A DNA stretch of 64,000 bases, taken from positions 112,261 through 176,260 of the forward strand of contig NZ_JAQUVZ010000004.1 of the NCBI RefSeq assembly GCF_028693135.1. Reading direction: 5' to 3'. The stretch is from Methanosarcina sp. Its GTDB lineage: Archaea; Halobacteriota; Methanosarcinia; Methanosarcinales; Methanosarcinaceae. The position numbers were made by a program, and so were the translations under genes. A model generated the notes under the pieces. It was not told the DNA's origin and did no database searches. It saw only the letters and a list, made by a program, of their open reading frames with translations. Shown here one piece after another: positions 36,613 through 46,885 of this stretch; within the stretch, counting starts at the first letter, position 1, and the number at the start of each line of letters is the position of its first letter.

Positions 36613-37523
36613 GCTGAAGCCTCCTCGGGTTTGTCTTCCTTGTAAGGTCCGAAAGCATTACGGGCTTTGACTTCAATTTTCCAGTTCCAGATAATTAAGA
36701 TAAGGACAATGACAACACCTGCAACAACAGAGAGCCAGCCTCTGGCAATGCTTACTGCAGGATCAAAAATAGTGGTCACCCAGCTACCAAGGAATACAGT
36801 CATACCAAAAGCAATGCCTGTGACAGGACCTCCGAACTTGGCACAGAACCAGGAGTTATCGTACCCGTTCCTGACCCCGGATTCTCCATATCTGACAATG
36901 TTTCCCGAGTTTGAAGCGTTGAGCCCGGAACCGAACTCGAACTGCTGGAATTCACGCTCTGCACCGTAGTGGACATCACCTGTAGATGAACCAATTGCAC
37001 CTACTGTAATACCCCAGATAAAGGCAAGCATCGTTAGCGGGAAGGGGTGTCCAAGCACGACGGTCATCAAATAAGATACAATAAGGACACAGAAAGTCGT
37101 TATGAATGAGTATCCCATAATTACCGGGGTGTGGCTTCTTATCATATCCAGATAAACTGGCTGCTTGAAACGCCTCTGGCTGGCTGCACGGCCCATTGTA
37201 GATGTGACGGCAAAGGTGCCGTGGACGCATGCTGCAACAAGGGAACCGATTACCAGTGCAAAGAGTGGTGACAAAGTAAATTCACTTATCAATACTGTAG
37301 CTACGGCTGCACCTACCGAACACATTAAAGCGTTTGAGGGTGGTTCCCCTGACACCGCTTTATTATATATTCTGTGCGGAAACATCATTTGGGGGGCTAA
37401 CTGGACCTGTGAGTTGGGATTACTCTGGGACCCAACATCGGATTCTAGGTCTTCTGAGGCACCTGCAATGGTTGCAGCTACGCCAATAAGTGCCAGCACT
37501 CCCATGCCTATGAGTGGTTCCAT
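36609..37523 (-). CDS. mtrE: methyltransferase subunit E
   Basis: A 304-residue membrane subunit and the first gene of mtrEDCBAFGH. It has several membrane spans and the conserved soluble stretch STGDVHYGAEREFQQFEFGS. MtrE is usually cited as carrying the acidic intramembrane residue that binds sodium. A strong ribosome binding site (AAAGGAGG) precedes the ATG. All expression of the operon must start upstream of this gene, in the AT-rich region 37524-38302. Confidence 0.96.
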   Translation of the reverse strand: MEPLIGMGVLALIGVAATIAGASEDLESDVGSQSNPNSQVQLAPQMMFPHRIYNKAVSGEPPSNALMCSVGAAVATVLISEFTLSPLFALVIGSLVAACVHGTFAVTSTMGRAASQRRFKQPVYLDMIRSHTPVIMGYSFITTFCVLIVSYLMTVVLGHPFPLTMLAFIWGITVGAIGSSTGDVHYGAEREFQQFEFGSGLNASNSGNIVRYGESGVRNGYDNSWFCAKFGGPVTGIAFGMTVFLGSWVTTIFDPAVSIARGWLSVVAGVVIVLILIIWNWKIEVKARNAFGPYKEDKPEEASA

Positions 37524-38302
37524 TTATTTTCCTCCTTTATGTTATTAACATGTTAATAAGCTGGATTCAAAAACGTTATACATTTTTTTAAAACCGTCTG
37601 CCATCTCATTGCAAATAAAAATGATGATGACGAGCGTTAAATTTTGGATTAGAGAGGATCATTCATAAACCTTTCGAAATAAAGGCGCTTTTAAAATATT
37701 TTTATATAATTATATAATATATAATCAATTTTATAAGGACGGTTGGGCAGGGCAAACTAATCAAAGTCCTATATATATAAAAAAAAAAAAATCATACTTT
37801 CTTCAGTATCATATAAAGATTCCGATTGTTACTAATGAATTTTCTTATTTATTTCTATTAATATATTAATCATTTTTATAATAATCAGTTATCCTGAAGT
37901 GGTTTTTATATTTCTAATTTTTATAAAAAACACACCTCACAAATATCCTTCCATTTCTTTTGGGACAAAAAGGATATTTTTCAGCTTCAAAAATTCGAAT
38001 TATTTTATATTGTTCTTCTTCTACGTAATCATATATTCCTGAGGGTAAAACTATCTATTTTTTTCAGAAACTATCTATTAATTTTTTTAAAAAGAAAACC
38101 TGGTAACAATTAATTATATATAAATATGTTGGCTATTTTTCTGTATTTTTAGAGCTTTAACGCCTTCTGCCCCGGGTTAAATGTAAATCTCATCTTTTTT
38201 TCCTTTGGTGCTCATGTGTTTCTATAAATTTACACATTTTGCCGTATCCCGGTCGTTGCGGCATCGCAAAAGAGCTTTATATTTTGTTTCCTTGCTAAAT
38301 AT
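37524..38302. promoter_or_regulatory. AT-rich divergent control region upstream of mtrE
   Basis: 779 bp without a gene, between mtrE (minus) and the isomerase gene (plus). On the minus strand, TTTTTATATATATAGG near 37762-37785 is a candidate TATA box. It would give an mtr leader of roughly 200 nt. A repeated AAACTATCTATT occurs near 38048 and 38068. Other TATA-like runs near 37700 prevent a firm choice. Confidence 0.4.
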
Positions 38303-39118
38303 GTGATCTTTGGAGCTTCATCCTTTGCTGGTTCCCTTAAGGAACTAAAGGAAAATGTGAGGTCTATAGAATTATATGTCCCGAAATTGGGAATTTACAA
38401 TGGTTCGTTACTTGAAAAGAAAGAACTTGAACTTATCTTTGACGAAATGTCAGCATACTGTTTCGCAGGCACTGTTCACGCCCCCTATTCTGCAGCAGAT
38501 CCTAAGTACCCTGCAGCCCTGCAGGTGGATACTGCAAAAATGGGGGACAGAGAGTTTACTCTCATTGAAGAGTCCATGTCAATTGCAAACAGTATCGGAG
38601 CTCATGTAGTGGTGCTCCACCCTGGTAGAGTTGGACCTGATAGAGAAAAATCCTTTTCTTCAATGGTAAATAACCTTAGATTTCTTGCCTCTCTGGCTGA
38701 AGACTATGGAGTTATGCTGGGGCTTGAAAATAAGGAAGGGACAGACCCCTCGAACTTTTGCTGTGAAGCAGAAGAACTTTCCCGAACCATTGAATGTGTG
38801 AACTCCGACCAGCTTAAGGCTACTTTTGATATCGGGCACGCGAACCTCACCTGTGGGGGAAATTCTGATAAACTCAGGACGTTTGTCCAGACCCTGCAGA
38901 AGCATATTATTCACCTTCACCTGCACGACAACAGCGGGCAGTGGACCGAAAAATATGATGGAGACGAGCATATGGCGCCAGGGAAGGGGTGTGTCGATTT
39001 TTCGGTCCTCAAATTACTTTCCGACTATAAGGGGGTCTACAATCTGGAAGTCTTCTCTCTGGAGGATGTTCAGCTTGGAAAAAAAATCATTGAGAAAGCT
39101 CTAGGTTATCAAAAATGA
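38303..39118 (+). CDS. sugar phosphate isomerase/epimerase-like TIM-barrel protein
   Basis: A 271-residue member of the xylose isomerase/AP endonuclease 2 TIM-barrel family. Metal-site segments are visible: GTVHAPYS, VVLHPGRVG, LGLENKEG (Glu), TFDIGHANL (Asp, His), HLHLHDNSGQW (His-x-His) and a late YNLEVFS (Glu). The start is GTG, and the following MIFGASSFAGS fits the family N-terminus. No substrate can be named. The stop is 12 bp from the end of the convergent tnpB gene. Confidence 0.8.
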   Translation: MIFGASSFAGSLKELKENVRSIELYVPKLGIYNGSLLEKKELELIFDEMSAYCFAGTVHAPYSAADPKYPAALQVDTAKMGDREFTLIEESMSIANSIGAHVVVLHPGRVGPDREKSFSSMVNNLRFLASLAEDYGVMLGLENKEGTDPSNFCCEAEELSRTIECVNSDQLKATFDIGHANLTCGGNSDKLRTFVQTLQKHIIHLHLHDNSGQWTEKYDGDEHMAPGKGCVDFSVLKLLSDYKGVYNLEVFSLEDVQLGKKIIEKALGYQK

Positions 39119-39129
39119 TCAAAATGTGA

Positions 39130-40365
39130 TCAAATATCTTCAAAAGATGTTATCAAACATCTCTTTGGGTGTAACCCTCCACCCTCCACTCCGTCTGCAA
39201 ATGCTTTTGGAGTTGCTTTCCTGATTATATTCAGAGCTCCGTTGACGTCGGCGTTGATGATTATCCCAGTTGCAGATTTGAATAAACCCCGTTTGATTCG
39301 TCTGCCGACATATTTAGCTCTGTGTTCTACAGGTTCGTTATCAAGGAAACTACATTTTGATGTATGGCTCTCTTCTTGAAGAACAACTTCTATGTTGACT
39401 TCCTGAGCTTTGTACTGGATCATCTCAATTAACCTGGCCAGGGGAAGCTGAACAAATTTCTGGTTGGTTTTTCGTCCCATGTTGACATCTTGCTTCCAGT
39501 TTTCGTTTTTGCCAATTATGATTGATTTGACATTGTTTTTGATAGCGTAATTAACTATTCTACGGCTAAGTTTGTGGAAATAATCCTTTATCATGTTATT
39601 TCGTTTGAAGTCGAGTTTTGCTAATTTACTACCCCATTTAATTTTAGCCAGATCGTATATGTGCTGAATCCTGGCTTTTTTCATGTTATAGAACTGATTA
39701 ATGTTGTTTGCAGTATTACCCTTAACAACAATTGGGTTTGCACCAAAGTTGTTTGCGATAGTTGCAATATTGCGAACACCAAGATCAATTCCTAAAACCC
39801 GACTGGAGTTAATTTCATTCTCAGAAACTGTTTTGTCGTACACGATTTCACACGTATACTTATTTGCGTTTGGGATTACCCGTACTTCTCTCAAGTCCAC
39901 GTCTACAAGTCTGGTTTTCAATTCCAGGTTTACCGCTTTTGGGAATTTGAGTAATCCATCTACGATTTTACATTGCTGGTTTGTGAATACCAGGATATGT
40001 TCTCCATCTTTGTGTTTGTATTTGGGTGGTTTAGGTCTGCCTAAAAACAATTCTGGGGACTTTGCGTATACTTTTAATGCTTTGAAGAACGATTTCCAGC
40101 TTTTATCCAGTAGTTTAAGTACCTGTTGAGCTGTTTGTGCTGGCAATGTCCGATACTGCTCTGTATTTTTTAGCATTGAGTAAAGCTGTTTATACCAGAT
40201 ACCTTCACCCTTTTCACCAGTTTCCTGGTATAGCTTATCATTTTCAAAGAATCTTTGTCGTATTATGTAGTTGGCAGTATTAAACAAATTTTTAGAGGCG
40301 TGAGCTAGACCTGAGATTGTTTCGGATTTAAATTGTATTTGCTCGGTTCTAGTCACTAATGCCAC
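39130..40365 (-). mobile_element. tnpB: IS200/IS605-type element with TnpB only
   Basis: TnpB of 411 residues, starting at GTG 40365 (GGAG 10 bases upstream) or at a TTG three codons earlier. RuvC-like residues are in GIDLGVRN (Asp), VVLQEESHTSK (Glu) and INADVNGALN (Asp). The expected four-cysteine zinc ribbon is largely missing: only SKCSF remains and the rest reads YVGRRIKRGLFKS. No tnpA is adjacent, so it would need a transposase in trans or has another role. The family is RNA-guided: the guide RNA normally overlaps the 3' end of tnpB and the element end. Here that end abuts the isomerase stop. A hairpin AGATGTT/AACATCT lies at 39145-39162. Confidence 0.88.
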
Positions 40366-40538
40366 TTTAGTCAATCTCCAGCTTTTATATGAATATATTA
40401 ATTGATAGTATCAGATGATTATATTAGTTACTATTGTTACCATTTTTCGTCACCATATTCCTGACGCGGTTAAATTCCAAAAAAGAAATTGACGGCCGGG
40501 TTCGGTTAAGAACCTCAGCCTTTCTTAATAACTTTTTG

Positions 40539-42458
40539 TTAATAGAATTCCAGTTCTACTCCTTTCTTTCCAAGAACTTTTTTAAGCTCTTCGTAAGCTG
40601 TAAAAAGCTCTTTTTTCTGCCTTCCAACGGTTTCAAGTTTTGGTTCGGCTTTGAGCCAGATATCCCTCTCTTCGCTTCCCCTTGTAACAGTTACGCAGGC
40701 AAGCATATCCCCATGTGTCAGTCTGTATACGGAATCAAGCCCTGTTGGAGTAACCCATGCCGGAGAACTGGTTTTCAGCCTTTCCACAAGTTCGTGCCAG
40801 CTGAGAGCCCCTGAAGCCCGGAGGTTAAGTTGAAGGTGAGTGCGTTCCCCTGAAACTTTCTCATCAACGTTTTTGAGAAAAGCAATGTATGAGGAGTCTG
40901 TCTCATTGATCTCACGTGTCTCGTAGCGGGCAAGCTCTTCGGCTTCCTCTTCGAAAAATGGTGCAAGGTTAACCCTGCTTGAGGGCTTTGTCATAAGGGA
41001 GACCCCGAAGAAGGCAATGGCACTCAGGCCCATACCCACAATAACACCGTGACTCATCAGAGCCGGGTGGACTGTTTCAAGGTAGTAAGGCGCCAGAGGT
41101 GGGGTCTTTATAAGGTCCAGGGCTACAAGGGTTACCTGAATTGTAAATCCTGTCACCATCCCTGCAAACGCTCCTTCCTTTGTCGCTCTTTTCCAGTACA
41201 GGCCTCCCATGAGGGGGAAGAAGTAGGAAGCACTTGCAATAAAGGTTGCAATATGAATTGCATCGATAATATTGGGGATCACAAATGAACCCGCGGTTGC
41301 AGCAAGTACAATAATGAGCACGCTGATCCTGTTTACAACCAGCATTTCCTTCATTGTAGCATCAGGTTTTATGTATCTCTGGTAAATGTCCCTTGAGAGA
41401 CAGGACGCTCCTGAGGTTGCAAAAGTGTCCGCACATGACATCGAAGCTGCTGCAAGCCCGATTGCGCTGAGGGCTATTATCAGGGGAGCTGAGGCGAAAC
41501 GCTCACTTACAAAGGCAAGAAGTGCAGGTTCTGCCAGAGCCATTCCTGCAGGAAATCCCATTACTGCTATTTCAGGGTAAATGGCGTTGAGGGCTATTGC
41601 AATTACAGCACATGCCGCGAAAACTACAGTGATCATAAGGGACCCTATGATCATCCCGAGCCGGGCTGATTTTGCATCCCTTGCAGCCCATACTTTCTGC
41701 CAGGGGTCCTGTTCCGTAATCCAGCCAGGGACGATTGCAAACACAAAGATAAGGACCATGGGAATGCCAATTGAAAAGGGGTTCCACCATGTATCCGGTA
41801 CGTTTCCGAAAAGCTCTGAGCTGCTCATTGCAGGAATATTAAGGCTGCCATCAGTTACTGCTCCTACTGCGGCAAAAGCCATTGCTATTGTGAAGATGGC
41901 GAGGAAAGCAAACTGGACGACATCTGTCCAGATTACCGCCGAAAGCCCTCCCAGGGTTACGTAAATGGAGACTGCAATTGCAACAATAGCTGCAGCATAA
42001 AGAGGATTAAGGCCATAGAAGACCTGAAGCACCAGGGAGAGCCCTGTAACATCTGCTACCGCAAAAAGAATCATCACTACAGTAATGATCAGGGCAATCG
42101 GCCATCGGACAGCACTGCCATAGCGCTGTTCCAGAAGTTCGGGTTGTGTGATTGCAGGCAGGTTCTTGATCTTCCCCACAAGCATCGCAATGATAAGGAG
42201 GGCGAGGATGTTCGGGGCAACAAAAGCCCATATAGAACCTATTCCCTGTAGCATGTAAAACCCGATAACCGCAAGAATCCCTCCGGCTGTCAGCCATGAG
42301 GCTGCAGCTGAAAATCCAAGGGCGGCTGGTCCAATCCTGCGTCCTGCGAGCCAGAAGTCAGTAACAGATTTCTGTTTTTTATTAAAATACCAGCCAATAG
42401 CCACAAGCCCGGCTATGTAGACTGAAAGCAATACTAAGAAGATATTATAACCATCCAT
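40539..42458 (-). CDS. sodium:solute symporter family protein
   Basis: A 639-residue protein. The first 485 residues have the many-helix SSS fold (FWLAGRRIGPAALGFSAAAS; ITQPELLEQRYG; YVTLGGLSAVIWTDVVQF). They most resemble the monocarboxylate/pantothenate branch, so the substrate may be an organic acid. The last 150 residues are a soluble, cytoplasmic extension (SRVNLAPFFEEEAEELARYE onward) not found in short transporters. It is divergent from modABC, with a 430-bp shared upstream region. Confidence 0.88.
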   Translation of the reverse strand: MDGYNIFLVLLSVYIAGLVAIGWYFNKKQKSVTDFWLAGRRIGPAALGFSAAASWLTAGGILAVIGFYMLQGIGSIWAFVAPNILALLIIAMLVGKIKNLPAITQPELLEQRYGSAVRWPIALIITVVMILFAVADVTGLSLVLQVFYGLNPLYAAAIVAIAVSIYVTLGGLSAVIWTDVVQFAFLAIFTIAMAFAAVGAVTDGSLNIPAMSSSELFGNVPDTWWNPFSIGIPMVLIFVFAIVPGWITEQDPWQKVWAARDAKSARLGMIIGSLMITVVFAACAVIAIALNAIYPEIAVMGFPAGMALAEPALLAFVSERFASAPLIIALSAIGLAAASMSCADTFATSGASCLSRDIYQRYIKPDATMKEMLVVNRISVLIIVLAATAGSFVIPNIIDAIHIATFIASASYFFPLMGGLYWKRATKEGAFAGMVTGFTIQVTLVALDLIKTPPLAPYYLETVHPALMSHGVIVGMGLSAIAFFGVSLMTKPSSRVNLAPFFEEEAEELARYETREINETDSSYIAFLKNVDEKVSGERTHLQLNLRASGALSWHELVERLKTSSPAWVTPTGLDSVYRLTHGDMLACVTVTRGSEERDIWLKAEPKLETVGRQKKELFTAYEELKKVLGKKGVELEFY

Positions 42459-42825
42459 AAGGATACACCAAGAAATATTTATTAATGTTTGTGAGTCTAT
42501 TATTTATCGAAACTATGGGATATTATTGATATTTCTAAAATATATAACCATTTATATATCCCCCTCGTATCGACCTGTATATAAATAAACTTTTACTTTC
42601 ATTCTAGTATTTATTTACTTCTTTACTACCCAATGAGCTCTTTTTTTCTCACTATACAAGTTAACTTGAATTAAAATGATTTTTATGTTTATATTTATAT
42701 TTTTTCTACTTCCCACAAATCCCTTCCGGTTCTTTTTTTAGTTTCTTCTCTTTTTGCGGTTTATATGGGTAAAAAAACTTTATTATGCTTTTAATAGCTT
42801 TTTTATCTAAATATTACTTCTTTAA

Positions 42826-43977
<1,152 letters not shown>

Positions 43978-44095
43978 GGATAAACTTCTCCCTGGTCCGG
44001 AAAGCTGTTTCAAACACCTCTTGCATAAGGTGAACATCAGAAAGCACGGACTCAGGGAATTACTTAAAAACAAAAACGGCAGTAAAGGGATTAGA

Positions 44096-44914
44096 ATGAA
44101 AGCCACAACCCGAAAAATCCGTAGAATTGAGCCTATGATTTTCGTCTTTTCCCTTATATTGCTTGTTCTTTTTCTTTTTATTTTCCTTACTCTTTCAAAC
44201 ATGATCTTCGGGCAATTGTTGGGGGATTTTACGGGCCTGATTAAAGCTGTAGAAAACAGTTCAGTAATGGGTGCGATTTCCCTCTCTTTGTATGCGGGTT
44301 TTCTTGCCACTCTTCTCGCTCTGTTTCTCGGAGCTCCGACAGGTTACATTCTTGCAAGGTTCGATTTTCCCGGAAAAAGGCTGGTTGAGAGCATAATTGA
44401 TGTGCCTGTTGTAGTCCCGCATACGGTTGCAGGAATTGCCCTTCTTACGGTTTTCGGGTCAAGGGGGCTTATTGGCGGACCCCTTGAACCCTATATCCAG
44501 TTTCGAGATGCTCTTCCGGGAATTGTGGTTGCAATGCTTTTTGTGTCCATGCCGTATCTGGCAAATTCTGCAAGGGAAGGCTTCAAAAGCGTGGACCCTA
44601 AACTTGAAAATGCCGCCCGTTCTCTGGGAGCTCCTCTCTGGAAAGCCTTTTTCTTTGTAACCCTCCCGCTTTCAGCAAGGCATCTCTTAATAGGCGCCGT
44701 CATGACCTGGGCAAGGGCTATAAGTGAGTTTGGAGCTGTTGTGATTATCGCCTACTACCCTATGATAGGGCCCACGCTTATCTATGACCGTTATCTCTCT
44801 TACGGGCTTTCGGCGTCCAGACCCATAGCTGTACTGCTTATACTGGTCACGCTTTCGATATTTCTTGTGATAAGAGTTATTTCCGCAGGCTGGAGTATTT
44901 ATGATAGAGATTGA
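44096..44914 (+). CDS. modB: molybdate/tungstate ABC transporter permease
   Basis: A 272-residue permease. The EAA loop reads ENAARSLGAPLWKAFFFVTLP (about 180-200), the contact site for the ATPase. Several membrane helices and the PVVVPHTVAGIALLT segment are typical of ModB/CysT permeases. The ATG at 44096 is chosen, with AAAGGG upstream; the open frame extends back into modA but that part is unlike any permease. It overlaps modC by 14 bases. Confidence 0.93.
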   Translation: MKATTRKIRRIEPMIFVFSLILLVLFLFIFLTLSNMIFGQLLGDFTGLIKAVENSSVMGAISLSLYAGFLATLLALFLGAPTGYILARFDFPGKRLVESIIDVPVVVPHTVAGIALLTVFGSRGLIGGPLEPYIQFRDALPGIVVAMLFVSMPYLANSAREGFKSVDPKLENAARSLGAPLWKAFFFVTLPLSARHLLIGAVMTWARAISEFGAVVIIAYYPMIGPTLIYDRYLSYGLSASRPIAVLLILVTLSIFLVIRVISAGWSIYDRD

Positions 44915-45947
44915 ATCCCTTTCCCGGAAATGGAAGAATTTTGCCCTGCACGAGCTTAGCCTTAAAATTGAAGCCGGGGAATATTTTGTGATACTTGGGC
45001 CCACAGGCTCCGGAAAAACCCTGCTTCTCGAACTGATCGCGGGTTTTCATGTCCCTGATTCCGGAAGGGTTCTGATTGATGGAAAAGAAGTAACACACCT
45101 GCCTCCGGAAAAGCACAACCTTGCTTTTGTTTACCAGAATTATTCGCTTTTTCCTCACATGAACGTGAAACAGAATATCGAGTTCGGGATGAAGATGAAA
45201 AAAATAAAAGACCCGAAAAGGGTTCTGGATGCTGCCCGAGACCTGAAAATCGCCCATCTTCTTGACAGAAACCCTCTTACGCTTTCAGGAGGGGAACAAC
45301 AGAGAGTAGCCCTTGCAAGAGCCCTTGTCACTGACCCTAAAATTCTCCTTCTTGACGAGCCCCTGAGTGCGCTTGATCCCCGTACGCAGGAAAACGCCCG
45401 AGAACTGCTTTTGGCGCTCCATAAAAAGACTAATCTGACTGTGCTGCATATTACTCATGACCAGACCGAAGCCCGCATAATGGCTGATAGAATTGCAATC
45501 GTAATGGATGGAAAGCTTGTACAGGTTGGGACCCCTGAAGATATTTTTGAAAACCCGGTAGATAGCCAGGTAGCCAGCTTTGTAGGGTTTGAGAATGTGC
45601 TGAAAGGCAGGGTTCTCTCTGCTGACCGCGGGCTTCTCCGGATCGAAACCGGGGGGGCAGTGATCGATGCCTCAGGGGATATGGAGGCAGGAGATCAGGT
45701 ATATGCTTTTCTGAGGCCTGAAAACATAGCTTTAAGTAAAACTTCTACGCAATCCAGCATCAGAAACTCTCTGCAGGGCAAGGTTACGGAAGTCTGGATA
45801 CTTGGAGCTCTTGTGAGGGTGAAGGTTGATTGTGGGGTTTCTCTGAACGCTCTCATAACACGGCAGTCGGCAGAAGAGATGGATCTCTCTCCGGGTGTTC
45901 CGGTTTATGTCCAGTTCAAGGCAAGTTCTGTTCATGTGCTCCGTTAA
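44901..45947 (+). CDS. modC: molybdate/tungstate ABC transporter ATPase with regulatory domain
   Basis: A 348-residue ATPase. Walker A is GPTGSGKT (about 33-40), signature LSGGEQQRVALARAL, Walker B ILLLDEPLSALD, H-loop ITHDQTEA. The last 120 residues are a Mop/TOBE domain. In the related M. acetivorans transporter this domain is known to bind oxyanion and shut the transporter from the inside (trans-inhibition). The start overlaps modB, which means coupled translation. Confidence 0.95.
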   Translation: MIEIESLSRKWKNFALHELSLKIEAGEYFVILGPTGSGKTLLLELIAGFHVPDSGRVLIDGKEVTHLPPEKHNLAFVYQNYSLFPHMNVKQNIEFGMKMKKIKDPKRVLDAARDLKIAHLLDRNPLTLSGGEQQRVALARALVTDPKILLLDEPLSALDPRTQENARELLLALHKKTNLTVLHITHDQTEARIMADRIAIVMDGKLVQVGTPEDIFENPVDSQVASFVGFENVLKGRVLSADRGLLRIETGGAVIDASGDMEAGDQVYAFLRPENIALSKTSTQSSIRNSLQGKVTEVWILGALVRVKVDCGVSLNALITRQSAEEMDLSPGVPVYVQFKASSVHVLR

Positions 45948-45961
45948 AAGGGTGAAAGTCT

Positions 45962-46549
45962 GTGAAAGCGAAAACAAAGCTCTGGTTTACTGAAGATGGA
46001 AGAACGGTAATGGGTGCTGGCAGAGCCGAGTTGTTGAAAACAATTGACGAGGAACGATCCCTTCGGAAAGCCTGCCAGAAACTTGGAATCTCGTACAAGC
46101 ATGCCTGGTTAATGCTTAAAAAAATGAATGAAGCTCTCGGCGAACCTGCGGTAGTTACTGTGCGCGGAGGAAAGGATCAGGGTACCTTTCTGACTGACCT
46201 GGGAAGAAAACTGCTGGTTGAATACGATACGAACAAAAAACTGATTAATGAAGCCGTAGAAGATGAAACCTCGTGGGAAAACGTAAGTTTCAAACTTTCA
46301 GCCCGAAACAAGCTTCCCGGAAGGGTACTTGAAGTCGAGAAAAGTGGGCTTGTCTCCAAGATCACTATTGAATTGGAACCTTCAATCCTTACCTCTGTAG
46401 TTACGGAAGAGGCAGTGGAAAAGCTGGATATAAAGCCCGGGGACCGGATTTATGCGGTCATAAAATCCACTGAGGTAATGGTTGCAAAAGCTGTCAGTGA
46501 AAAAGAGTTTACAAACGCCGGTTCGAAAAAGTCCGATCTCTCAGACTGA
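45962..46549 (+). CDS. modE: ModE-family molybdate-responsive regulator
   Basis: 195 residues from a GTG start 14 bp after modC. The N-terminal winged helix has the ModE/LysR-type pattern (RSLRKACQKLGISYKHAWLM, about 33-52, then AVVTVRGGKDQGTFLTDLG). A single C-terminal Mop/TOBE domain (about 120-185: LSARNKLPGRVLEVE ... LDIKPGDRIYAVIKSTEVMV) would sense molybdate. E. coli ModE has two such Mop modules, so this is a shorter form. Likely targets are the matching palindromes upstream of modA and fmdE. Confidence 0.9.
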   Translation: MKAKTKLWFTEDGRTVMGAGRAELLKTIDEERSLRKACQKLGISYKHAWLMLKKMNEALGEPAVVTVRGGKDQGTFLTDLGRKLLVEYDTNKKLINEAVEDETSWENVSFKLSARNKLPGRVLEVEKSGLVSKITIELEPSILTSVVTEEAVEKLDIKPGDRIYAVIKSTEVMVAKAVSEKEFTNAGSKKSDLSD

Positions 46550-46613
46550 ACATTTCTTTTTTAGATCCTGTATATTTTTGAATTCAAGATCTGTAATAAA
46601 TAAGGGGTGAGTG

Positions 46614-46812
46614 GACTCTGGTCCAAAATCCAGTGATTTTTGCATTTTTTGATTGAAACACTGAATTTGCACAAAGAATTCAGACTTCGACTAAACTAAA
46701 TATTCGACATCTATAGACTTCAATCATGATTCCGTATTCAAAGAATTATAACCAATTTTGAAATCCAGTGATTTTTGATTTTACATTCATCACTGGATTT
46801 TGGAACTGAGTC
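46614..46812. mobile_element. 199-bp MITE with 24-bp inverted ends and 8-bp target duplication
   Basis: The ends are 24-bp inverted repeats (46614-46637 and 46789-46812) that match at 22 positions; 16 inner bases are a perfect inverted match. The element is flanked by identical 8-bp copies of GGTGAGTG (46606-46613 and 46813-46820), a target-site duplication. It has no coding capacity. A third, direct copy of the inner end motif (17 bp, 46761-46777 matching 46626-46642) lies near the right end. Transposition must depend on a transposase elsewhere. It lies between modE and the surface-protein operon. Confidence 0.85.
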
Positions 46813-46885
46813 GGTGAGTGCCTGTAAAAATTATATTTACAGACACATTTCTTTCTGGTTGTTCAGTTATACGGTTTTCCCGTGT

